Positions 1 through 6,305 of a stretch of 25,088 bases of DNA are shown here, piece by piece. The position numbers and the translations under genes were made by a program. This DNA comes from a virus: positions 1 to 25,088 of IMG/VR virus record IMGVR_UViG_3300013118_000136; one strand, given 5' to 3'. Below the pieces are notes generated by a model that saw only the letters and a program-made list of their open reading frames with translations, was not told the DNA's origin and did no database searches. The stretch's first letter is position 1. Each line of letters opens with the position of its first letter.

Positions 1-11
1 CATTTAATGAA

Positions 12-230
12 ATGGCAATTAAAGGAGTTGATGGAGAAAGAGAAACTCCAAAGCAACATGCACAATTCCTTATTATGGATGCAATTGCTTCAAAGCGTGG
101 TTATTGGAAAGAAGGATATTCTGTTGATGATATGACACCAAAAGAAATCAAAGCAGTTGATGATCAATTAAAGAAATTAGGTGATCGTGTAGCTAAGATG
201 TGTGGATATACTAAAAGCTGGATCGCATAA
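12..230 (+). CDS. Hypothetical protein, possibly 5'-truncated
   Basis: A 72-residue product if translation starts at the ATG at 12. The frame is open to the left edge (positions 3-11 would read F-N-E) and no Shine-Dalgarno sequence is visible before this ATG, so this may be the C-terminal part of a longer protein. The product is hydrophilic and probably helical, with no signal peptide or membrane segment. Its stop overlaps the start of the next gene as TAATG, so the two are probably translationally coupled. I do not recognise the family. It carries no capsid-targeting-like leader in the visible part, unlike several genes that follow. Confidence 0.6.
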   Translation: MAIKGVDGERETPKQHAQFLIMDAIASKRGYWKEGYSVDDMTPKEIKAVDDQLKKLGDRVAKMCGYTKSWIA

Positions 231-1651
231 TGAAGACCTTTTCATCATTTCTTATAGAGAAACGCCGTAACCCTGATAAGAATCCTAAGATTCCAGCTTA
301 TAAAGCGCTTGAGAAATATAAAGATGATGAAGATGTATATATATCATTTACTGATATAGATAAAATCGGAATTAATCCAAGATCAAAATTTAATACCCCT
401 TTAGCCATTTATACATATCCTCTTAAAGAAATTTGGGGAGGATTTGATCATAATGCAAAACATGTGAAGGTTCCATTTGCTGAGAAGTCTCCTTATATTT
501 GGGTAGTAAAAGAAAAGAAAGAAAAGTTCGTTAAGGATCTTTATTCTGATTATACATCGGCAGATTTTGATCGGGATATGGATCAAATTGAAAAATTGTA
601 TGGTGATCAAATAAATTTTATTACCATCTCAACCGCTAGTCAATATGTCTTTGACATTTCAAATATAATTATTGATTCAGTACTTACTCCTAGTTCTCCA
701 GAGCAATTTCAGGTCAATATGAAGGAGTTTGCAAAGAAGGGGCATTATGATTTTGTGAAGAAGACTTTACAGATGAAACCTATTGAATGGGAAACCTTTG
801 TAACTAAACTCAATAAAAGATTTGAGAAATTGCCAGATTGGAAAGATGTTGAAGTAAATCCTAAGGCTAGGACTTCTTTATCCGGTAGACTCCAAGCAAA
901 GATCAATAACTACAATAGAGAGTTTGGTGGATTAGATAAAATTATCAATGCTGCTTCTCGCTTTGCAGCTGTAAAATCTCCAGCTGGTTCTTTTTGGTAT
1001 GTAACAAGGAGAGTTGCAACTCTCATTACGGCAAAAGATAATTTTGAAATTGGTGATAATTTTGAAATGGCTAAGAAGGATATTATTGCATGGAATAAAA
1101 TCTTTAGAGAACTTGGTTATTCTGGATTTGCTGATAAATCAGGAAAGGGTATTATACATCCAGCGGAACCAACTCAAGCAATCTTTTTAGAGAAGAGTGC
1201 TTTTAAAGTAATAGAGAAAGTATCTAATATTAATCCACGTCATGTAGTAAGTACTCCAGAAGACATAATGGCGATAATTGCTTCCAATAATATTACTATT
1301 TCTGGCCATCTAATTATGTCAAATGATCCATCAATTTATATAGATCCAAAAATGGGAGATGGTTCTTGGATTCAATCAAAGCATATATCGAAAATATTAT
1401 CTTCACTACTGTCAAAATCGATACCATACGGTGTCACTGAAGATGGTGATTATCGTTTAGGAATGAAGATGGCATTCAAATATGCAAAGAAGCTTAAAGA
1501 TGTTGATTGGGAATATGTTATTGATTACTTAGAAGGTACAATGATAAATATATATAGTAAAGATCCATTTAAGAAATGGTTCAAATTGTATAAAGTTGAT
1601 AAGAAGACACAAAAATATATTTTAGCTAAGATACAGCAGGATAATGTATGA
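230..1651 (+). CDS. Large putative internal head protein with capsid-targeting leader
   Basis: A 473-residue protein that begins MKTFSSFLIE|K. The first ten residues match in length and layout the capsid-targeting sequence of T4 internal proteins (MKTYQEFIAE|A), with L-I-E as the expected prohead-protease site. I infer that the protein is packaged in the head and processed. Past the leader, residues 36-66 carry a Y-I-S-F-T ... G-I-N-P ... T-P-L-A-I-Y-x-Y-P-L pattern, and residues about 295-320 contain G-Y-S-G-F-A-D-K-S-G-K-G-I-I-H followed by E-P-x-Q-A-I-F-L. I have the impression these blocks recur in large phage polyvalent or injected proteins, but I cannot assign an activity. The start overlaps the previous stop (TAATG) and the end overlaps the next start (ATGA). 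It is the largest member of a run of leader-bearing genes. Confidence 0.75.
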   Translation: MKTFSSFLIEKRRNPDKNPKIPAYKALEKYKDDEDVYISFTDIDKIGINPRSKFNTPLAIYTYPLKEIWGGFDHNAKHVKVPFAEKSPYIWVVKEKKEKFVKDLYSDYTSADFDRDMDQIEKLYGDQINFITISTASQYVFDISNIIIDSVLTPSSPEQFQVNMKEFAKKGHYDFVKKTLQMKPIEWETFVTKLNKRFEKLPDWKDVEVNPKARTSLSGRLQAKINNYNREFGGLDKIINAASRFAAVKSPAGSFWYVTRRVATLITAKDNFEIGDNFEMAKKDIIAWNKIFRELGYSGFADKSGKGIIHPAEPTQAIFLEKSAFKVIEKVSNINPRHVVSTPEDIMAIIASNNITISGHLIMSNDPSIYIDPKMGDGSWIQSKHISKILSSLLSKSIPYGVTEDGDYRLGMKMAFKYAKKLKDVDWEYVIDYLEGTMINIYSKDPFKKWFKLYKVDKKTQKYILAKIQQDNV

Positions 1652-2205
1652 AGACATTTATTCAACATATTGATGAAGCAATTGATTTTGCTCCAAGATC
1701 AGATAGATCTAAAGAAGTAAGTATATTCCTTGGAAGAATGCAACCAATTCATATTGGTCATCAAGCTATTATCAAGACAATGAAGAATCCTATTATTCTT
1801 CTTGTGAAAGGTAAAGCTTCATCAAAAGATAAGAAACGTAATCCCTTTGACGCTAAGTATCAAACAAAGTTAATTAAGAAGTTGGACAAAAAGGCATTAG
1901 TATTAGAAGTATCTACCGGGTATCTTCCTGAGATTGCTAATAATCTTCGTAAGGTTGGAAAAGAAGTAGTTGCTGTTCATGCCGGATCAGATAGACTTGA
2001 TTCATATAAGAAACAATTTGAGCGTTTAGGATTAGATGTTGATTACGAATTTAAGATTAATTGGAATCTAACCCCAAGAGTTGCAAGTGCTACTGATGTA
2101 CGCAATTCATTATGGGATAACAATGAAAAAGCCTTTCGTAATTTAATGCCGAAAGAGCTTTGGAAAGAATTTGAAACAATGAAACAAAAATTAGGAGTAG
2201 AGTAA
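1648..2205 (+). CDS. NMN adenylyltransferase-like nucleotidyltransferase with capsid-targeting leader
   Basis: A 185-residue protein. Residues 1-10 (MKTFIQHIDE) are a capsid-targeting-like leader with I-D-E as the putative cleavage tripeptide. The catalytic domain follows: residues 29-38 read G-R-M-Q-P-I-H-I-G-H, the HxGH signature of class I nucleotidyltransferases, and residues 147-152 read S-A-T-D-V-R, the ISxTxxR-type triphosphate-binding motif. A K-x-R-N-P-F segment near residues 62-67 is typical of NadM-type NMN adenylyltransferases. The known reaction of that family is NMN + ATP to NAD + PPi. Substrate is not provable here; related nucleotidyltransferases use pantetheine phosphate or CTP. 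Combining the leader with the enzyme suggests it is packaged and delivered with the DNA. ATGA overlap with the upstream gene. Confidence 0.8.
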   Translation: MKTFIQHIDEAIDFAPRSDRSKEVSIFLGRMQPIHIGHQAIIKTMKNPIILLVKGKASSKDKKRNPFDAKYQTKLIKKLDKKALVLEVSTGYLPEIANNLRKVGKEVVAVHAGSDRLDSYKKQFERLGLDVDYEFKINWNLTPRVASATDVRNSLWDNNEKAFRNLMPKELWKEFETMKQKLGVE

Positions 2206-2390
2206 TGAGTGGAAATGTACATAAACATGTAGAAGATGAAGCACCTGAAGTATTAACTGAGGCACCTGTTCAACCAGTTGCTGGAGATGCATTGCTTCGT
2301 GATGCGAATACTGGAGTATTCTATCGTGGAGCTAAGCTAGCAGGATCACCATCAGGTACTAAGAGCGGGGAACCATACTGGGAAGTATAA
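2205..2390 (+). CDS. Small acidic hypothetical protein
   Basis: A 61-residue product. The N-terminal half is acidic and Pro/Val/Ala-rich (residues about 9-27) and probably disordered. The C-terminal half contains G-V-F-Y-R-G-A-K-L-A-G and ends in Y-W-E-V. There is no MKTF leader, which makes it the one gene in the 230-3505 run without it. TAATG junctions on both sides place it firmly in the operon. Function unknown; its position suggests a virion or internal-protein partner, but that is only inference from context. Confidence 0.65.
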   Translation: MSGNVHKHVEDEAPEVLTEAPVQPVAGDALLRDANTGVFYRGAKLAGSPSGTKSGEPYWEV

Positions 2391-2731
2391 TGAAAACATT
2401 TAAAGAAATAATCAATGAATCAAAACTTACGCCAGCGGTAATGGTTAAGCTTTTTAAGAATGTTGATGACTGGGGTCCTGATACGAAGGATCATGTTTAT
2501 GTTAAAAAAGGCAATCTTGTTTATATTGAATCTTGGTATTATGGTGAAGAGAAGGCTATGAAACAACTTGTAGATTCTTGGAAAAAGGGTGGTCATAATC
2601 ATGACTACTGGATTGATAATGGAGCCAAGAGTATTAAGATTGTTGATACATTTTCTGAAATCAAGGCAAGCGGAAGACATAAGAAACTTACTAAAGACGG
2701 TATTGTAGGAGTGGAACTTAAAATTTCATGA
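2390..2731 (+). CDS. Putative internal head protein with capsid-targeting leader
   Basis: A 113-residue protein starting MKTFKEIINE|S. The leader is ten residues long and ends in I-N-E, as expected for a T4-type prohead-protease site. The mature part would be about 103 residues, Lys/Asp/Trp-rich, with W-Y-Y-G-E-E near residue 50 and a Lys-rich C-terminal half. No membrane segment or enzyme motif is seen. The start overlaps the preceding stop (TAATG) and the end overlaps the next start (ATGA). T4 internal proteins are small and basic, and this fits loosely. No individual function can be given. Confidence 0.7.
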   Translation: MKTFKEIINESKLTPAVMVKLFKNVDDWGPDTKDHVYVKKGNLVYIESWYYGEEKAMKQLVDSWKKGGHNHDYWIDNGAKSIKIVDTFSEIKASGRHKKLTKDGIVGVELKIS

Positions 2732-2946
2732 AGACATTCAAACAACTAATTACTATTTCTGAAGGTAAAGATCGTTACATCAAGTTAGATGGTAAAGATA
2801 GTATGGAAAAACTACATGATACAATGGGTGATGATGCAGATGAATTAGGTCATGAAGGTGATATTATGATTGTTCCTTCAGCTGTATGGAAATCATTTCA
2901 AAAAGCAATTAAGAAATTAAAGTATTCTTATAAGGAAGTAAAGTGA
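2728..2946 (+). CDS. Small putative internal head protein with capsid-targeting leader
   Basis: A 72-residue product starting MKTFKQLITISE|G. The leader is slightly longer (12 residues) and ends in I-S-E, compatible with the (L/I)-x-E rule of the T4 prohead protease. The remainder is mixed-charge (D/K/E-rich), with W-K-S-F-Q-K-A-I-K-K-L-K in the last quarter that could form an amphipathic helix. ATGA junction upstream and GTGA junction downstream. Unknown function; the leader is the only functional clue. Confidence 0.68.
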   Translation: MKTFKQLITISEGKDRYIKLDGKDSMEKLHDTMGDDADELGHEGDIMIVPSAVWKSFQKAIKKLKYSYKEVK

Positions 2947-3194
2947 AACATTTTAAAGAGTATATCGAAGATATGATTGATGAGGGCCGTGCTGATCCTA
3001 AGAGGTATAAGCAGATTATGAAGATCCTCAAAAACGGTAAAAGTGCATCAATTACATTATCACGTGGTGAATGGTGTTCAGTAGATGATGTAGAACAGCT
3101 TGACAAGAATGCAGATACATTTTTCTGTACCGATGAAGATGGCGAAGAGATTGAAACGTCATATGATGATATAGGAAATATTGAAATAGTATGA
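2943..3194 (+). CDS. Small putative internal head protein, GTG start, leader variant
   Basis: An 83-residue product read from a GTG that overlaps the previous stop (GTGA). It begins MKHFKEYIEDMIDE|G, a variant of the shared leader with H for T at position 3. Two candidate cleavage tripeptides are visible, Y-I-E at 7-9 and I-D-E at 12-14; the second fits (L/I)-x-E better and is followed by Gly. The C-terminal half is very acidic (D-E-D-G-E-E-I-E). The GTG is preferred because it preserves the leader and the four-base overlap seen throughout this operon. Confidence 0.66.
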   Translation: MKHFKEYIEDMIDEGRADPKRYKQIMKILKNGKSASITLSRGEWCSVDDVEQLDKNADTFFCTDEDGEEIETSYDDIGNIEIV

Positions 3195-3505
3195 AAACAT
3201 TTTCTGAATTAACTGAAGGCTCTATTATGATGAAGAGCAAATATACTATTGATAATCCGGAAGATCCAGAAGTAATGATTTCTGGATATGGTTCTTTAAC
3301 TCTTTCTAAAATTAAATCTGGTGTTGTTAAGCAATTAGAAGATCTTGTTAAGCGTGCTAAAAAGGATGATTTCAAAACTGCTCTTTGGGCTATGGAAGAA
3401 GGTGGCGGTGCATTACTTGGAAAGCTTCAAGCTATTAGAAATGCTGAAGAAGAAATGAAAAAGGGACCTTATAAACGCAAGCTTACGTTAGCTAAGAAGA
3501 AATGA
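3191..3505 (+). CDS. Putative internal head protein with capsid-targeting leader
   Basis: A 104-residue product starting MKTFSELTE|G, with L-T-E as the putative prohead-protease site nine residues in. The mature part is Lys-rich, ending in K-L-T-L-A-K-K-K, and has a central predicted helix (L-E-D-L-V-K-R-A-K-K-D-D). A basic packaged protein that binds DNA would fit, but this is inference. ATGA overlaps on both sides. It is the last of the six leader-bearing genes. Confidence 0.7.
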   Translation: MKTFSELTEGSIMMKSKYTIDNPEDPEVMISGYGSLTLSKIKSGVVKQLEDLVKRAKKDDFKTALWAMEEGGGALLGKLQAIRNAEEEMKKGPYKRKLTLAKKK

Positions 3506-3738
3506 ATGTCCAAAAGCTAGTCTTTTTGGCCCGACAAGGTTTAATGGATAAAGAGGATGTACCGTTATTTCGTATAGCTCTTAAAAGCCTAAATGAAGGT
3601 AAAAGATTAACTATGCGACAAGGACAACTTTTAGCCAAAACCCTGGATAAGTTATTAATGAATATTACTGAGGACCAACTGATTTATAGAGCAACATTGA
3701 AAAGTTCGAGGAAGAGCAAACGTGAAAGGCAGATCTGA
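3502..3738 (+). CDS. Small basic helical hypothetical protein
   Basis: A 78-residue product starting MNVQKLVFLARQGL. It is strongly basic, mostly helix-forming (Leu, Lys, Arg, Glu), and has no Cys cluster or membrane segment. Its ATG overlaps the previous stop (ATGA), and its end overlaps the next gene by 17 bases. It lacks the capsid-targeting leader, so the leader-bearing series ends just before it. Family not recognised. Confidence 0.62.
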   Translation: MNVQKLVFLARQGLMDKEDVPLFRIALKSLNEGKRLTMRQGQLLAKTLDKLLMNITEDQLIYRATLKSSRKSKRERQI

Positions 3739-4066
3739 ATTATTAAGTTATTTAGCAAGATATTATTATGATCCATCCGGTGATACTAATGAATTTCTAA
3801 AGGATGTTGCTAGAATCAAATTTGTAAATAAGTACTTACAAGAGTATAAGAATACTGGAAATTTTAAGGATAGACAGTGTATAAATATTATTGTAATACT
3901 AAATAATATTTTTGGCCCGACTGCAACAAATGTTGTTTTATTTTATGTAGTAGATCAATCAGTTCATTTAGAATTAAATAGTATTCTTCAATTTCTTGAA
4001 ATTGCTCAACCAGAATTTAATGAATACAACGAAGAATTATTAGAGAAGCTAAGAGAAGAAGTATGA
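3722..4066 (+). CDS. Hypothetical protein, GTG start
   Basis: A 114-residue product read from GTG, preceded by a purine-rich ribosome site (GAGGAAGAG) within the end of the previous gene. The sequence is a mix of aromatic and charged residues. A hydrophobic run at about 54-80 (I-I-V-I-L-N-N-I-F ... V-V-L-F-Y-V-V) is more likely a buried helix or strand than a membrane span, because charged residues interrupt it. The end overlaps the next start as ATGA. No family recognised. Confidence 0.6.
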   Translation: MKGRSELLSYLARYYYDPSGDTNEFLKDVARIKFVNKYLQEYKNTGNFKDRQCINIIVILNNIFGPTATNVVLFYVVDQSVHLELNSILQFLEIAQPEFNEYNEELLEKLREEV

Positions 4067-4830
4067 TCGAGGAAGGACTTTTAAGTACTAAACAATCTGG
4101 AGGCGGTCGAGCTGTAGATATATACATCGTCTATAAGTTCATTAAGATGTTATCTCTTCCTTTTGAAAAGTGGGAAGCGTATAATCTTGGTATTATTGAT
4201 AAAGATGGCAAGATAATTAAGAAGGTCAGATTAAAATCTAATGAAAAGAACAATTATACATTATTTCATAGGTTAGTGAGAAATTTGAAAGTTATGCTGG
4301 AAAAGATTCCGGGTGGAAAGTCAAAACTTGGAAAGGCAGCTGCAGCTTATTTTTTGTTGAGAGAGGAGTTAATTAAAATGGGTGGAAAACAAGAAAAAAT
4401 TGATGAAGCTTTTAGAAAACATTTAAAAGAGAATGAAGATCCATCAACATCATTAATGATGGAATCAGCATTAACTGCTGATCTTGAGAATGATTTTGGT
4501 ATTACATTTGAAGATAATGTTGAAGAAGATGCAGTACAAACTGGTGATGTAGCAACTATTCCTACTCCTTTAGTTACAGAACCAGATGGTAAAGCTATGG
4601 GTATGTATTACTATAAATGTTCTTCTGATGTATATAATAATTGTATGAAAGGTAAGCGTAAGACTGGAAGATGGCAACAATATCTTGAAGGTGATGAAAG
4701 AGCTGAAGGTATTAAGAATTGGGCTAAGTTAAATGCTAAGTCTGGTATTATGATTCAGGATACTGCCACTGGTTCATACACTGTCCTACGTAGGCCACAT
4801 GGTCCTAAGCGTTGGGATCCTCACCACTAA
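4063..4830 (+). CDS. Conserved-looking phage hypothetical protein, possibly structural
   Basis: A 255-residue product. The N-terminal half (residues about 20-125) is basic and helical, with V-Y-K-F-I-K-M-L-S-L-P-F-E-K-W-E-A-Y-x-L-G-I-I-D and A-A-A-A-Y-F-L-L-R-E-E-L. I associate this layout with uncharacterised proteins of T4-type marine phages, though I cannot verify that here. A short acidic linker follows (about 123-165), then a C-terminal region with Y-Y-Y-K-C-S-S-D-V-Y-N-N-C and a final R-R-P-H-G-P-K-R-W-D-P-H-H. A two-domain virion protein is a reasonable guess. ATGA overlap upstream; a 15-base gap follows. Confidence 0.62.
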   Translation: MIEEGLLSTKQSGGGRAVDIYIVYKFIKMLSLPFEKWEAYNLGIIDKDGKIIKKVRLKSNEKNNYTLFHRLVRNLKVMLEKIPGGKSKLGKAAAAYFLLREELIKMGGKQEKIDEAFRKHLKENEDPSTSLMMESALTADLENDFGITFEDNVEEDAVQTGDVATIPTPLVTEPDGKAMGMYYYKCSSDVYNNCMKGKRKTGRWQQYLEGDERAEGIKNWAKLNAKSGIMIQDTATGSYTVLRRPHGPKRWDPHH

Positions 4831-4845
4831 TCCAAATCTTTTGTT

Positions 4846-5052
4846 ATGAAATATTTTTGTGGTGCATTGCATATAACTGAGATTTGTGAATATAAACAAT
4901 ATGTTCCTAAAGTTTGTTGCTGTCATTGTGATAAACGAGAAGATTGTTTCCTAGATCAAATCACTATAGAAGAAGTAACTACAATGCCTTGTGTTACACT
5001 ATCTCCAGAAGATTTTCAAAAAACTTGCGAGGAATGTGAATATTCATTCTAA
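4846..5052 (+). CDS. Cys-rich small protein, probable metal binder
   Basis: A 68-residue product with ten cysteines (5, 14, 24, 25, 26, 28, 34, 49, 61, 64), grouped as CCCHC near 24-28 and CEEC at 61-64. This is the density of a zinc- or Fe-S-binding module. No RBS stronger than a weak purine tract precedes the ATG, and the gene is separated from its neighbours by short gaps. Function unknown. It resembles in style the Cys-rich protein at 16257-16457, without obvious alignment. Confidence 0.55.
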   Translation: MKYFCGALHITEICEYKQYVPKVCCCHCDKREDCFLDQITIEEVTTMPCVTLSPEDFQKTCEECEYSF

Positions 5053-5056
5053 ATAG

Positions 5057-5085
5057 TTAACAAATGATCCATAGTATGATATAAT
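5057..5085 (+). promoter_or_regulatory. Phage promoter P1 (extended -10) for primase block
   Basis: -35 TTAACA at 5057-5062, 17-base spacer, extended -10 TGATATAAT with the hexamer at 5080-5085. The start expected seven bases past the -10 falls on the ATG of the primase at 5092, with no Shine-Dalgarno between. An 8-bp inverted repeat (ATCCATAG at 5067-5074, CTATGGAT at 5090-5097) is centred on the -10. Four more promoters of the same design lie in the window. Confidence 0.8.
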
Positions 5086-5091
5086 TAATCT

Positions 5092-6084
5092 ATGGATTAT
5101 ATTGATAATAGCTATATTCGACAGGCCGGTCTACATCTAGACCGATTCAAAGATAAAGGTAATAATCAATTTAATTTTAGATGTCCGGTATGTGGTGACT
5201 CACATGTGAGTAAGTCAAAAGCCAGAGGTTGGATATATGAGAATAAAGGCAAGGCTTGGGTACATTGCTTCAATTGTAATTATGCTGCTCCATTTGATAA
5301 ATTTCTAAAGCAATTCTTTCCAAACCTATACTCAGAGTATAGGATAGAGAAATTTGGTAAACCAAAGAAGAAAGAAACAAGGGTATCCTTACCTAAATTT
5401 AAAAAACCAATTTTTAAAACATTAGGTATACCATCGTTAGCAAAATTACCTGCAGATCATTTAGCAGTTAAGTATGTAAAATCTCGTCAGATTCCAGAAA
5501 ATAAATTTTCTTTATTATATCATACAGAAACCTTCAAGAAATTTATAAATAATATAGTACCTGATAAATTTCCTGATGTTAAGAAAGACGAACCACGTCT
5601 CATAATACCTTTCTATTCTAAGGATGGCAAATTAACTTATATTCAGGGCAGGTCATATGAACCGAAAGCTGAGATTCGATATATAACTGTAAAGGTAGTG
5701 AATGATGATAAAATTTATGGACTTGAAAGAATTGATGAAACTCGGGACATTATAGTTGTTGAAGGCCCTCTTGACTCATTATTTCTCGATAATGCCCTTG
5801 CTATGGCAGGGTCATCTGTGTCTGATATTAAAGATATTCCTAAAGACAAAATCATCTTTGCTTTCGACCGGGAGCCTAGAAATAAACAAATAATACAACA
5901 AATGGAACGATATGCTAATAATGGATATCGTGTAGCTGTTTTGTCACCAATGCAAGAAGGCAAAGATATTAATGATTGGGTGATGAATGGTATTAATCCA
6001 AAAGATATAAGAAATGATATTATCAATAATTCTTATTCTGGATTGACAGCTAAGCTAAAAATAAATGAATGGAGAAAAGTTTAA
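5092..6084 (+). CDS. 61: DNA primase, T4 gp61 type
   Basis: A 330-residue protein close in size to T4 gp61 (342). Residues 31-62 form a zinc-binding domain: C-P-V-C at 31-34 and C-F-N-C at 59-62, with H38 nearby. A TOPRIM domain follows: V-V-E-G-P-L-D-S around E224, F-A-F-D-R-E around D259, then D-I-N-D-W. The enzyme makes RNA primers for lagging-strand synthesis together with the replicative helicase. The ATG at 5092 coincides with the predicted transcription start of promoter P1 and has no ribosome site, so the message is probably leaderless. The stop overlaps the next gene's ATG as TAATG. Confidence 0.9.
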   Translation: MDYIDNSYIRQAGLHLDRFKDKGNNQFNFRCPVCGDSHVSKSKARGWIYENKGKAWVHCFNCNYAAPFDKFLKQFFPNLYSEYRIEKFGKPKKKETRVSLPKFKKPIFKTLGIPSLAKLPADHLAVKYVKSRQIPENKFSLLYHTETFKKFINNIVPDKFPDVKKDEPRLIIPFYSKDGKLTYIQGRSYEPKAEIRYITVKVVNDDKIYGLERIDETRDIIVVEGPLDSLFLDNALAMAGSSVSDIKDIPKDKIIFAFDREPRNKQIIQQMERYANNGYRVAVLSPMQEGKDINDWVMNGINPKDIRNDIINNSYSGLTAKLKINEWRKV

Positions 6085-6293
6085 TGCCAGTATATGATTT
6101 TAAATGTCAAAACTGTAAAGTAGTTAAAGAAGAAAATATAAAATGGAGCGAAGATATGGCAGATAAACTTGATTTATGTGAATGTGGTGCAAAAAATTGG
6201 AAAAGACTTTATACATTTGCTCAACCGAAGCTTAGGGAAATTGGAGCTGAAGAAAGAGAGACCGAACAAATGTGTGATAGTAAGTGGTACTAA
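6084..6293 (+). CDS. FmdB-like zinc-ribbon protein
   Basis: I place the start at the ATG at 6084 (TAATG overlap with the primase stop, GGAGAAAAG about five bases upstream) rather than the in-frame ATG at 6069. This gives 69 residues beginning M-P-V-Y-D-F-K-C, the typical opening of FmdB-family zinc ribbons. Two CxxC-like pairs (C-Q-N-C near residues 8-11 and C-E-C-G near 33-35) should bind one zinc. The family is widespread in bacteria and phages and is often annotated as regulatory, but its molecular role is unclear. The C-terminal tail is acidic and ends in D-S-K-W-Y. Confidence 0.72.
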   Translation: MPVYDFKCQNCKVVKEENIKWSEDMADKLDLCECGAKNWKRLYTFAQPKLREIGAEERETEQMCDSKWY

Positions 6294-6305
6294 TAAGGAA
6301 TAGAT

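Noticed and set aside
6069-6083. ATG at 6069 as start of the zinc-ribbon protein
   Set aside because: The family begins M-P-x-Y, matched by the ATG at 6084, which also makes the standard TAATG overlap and has GGAGAAAAG before it.
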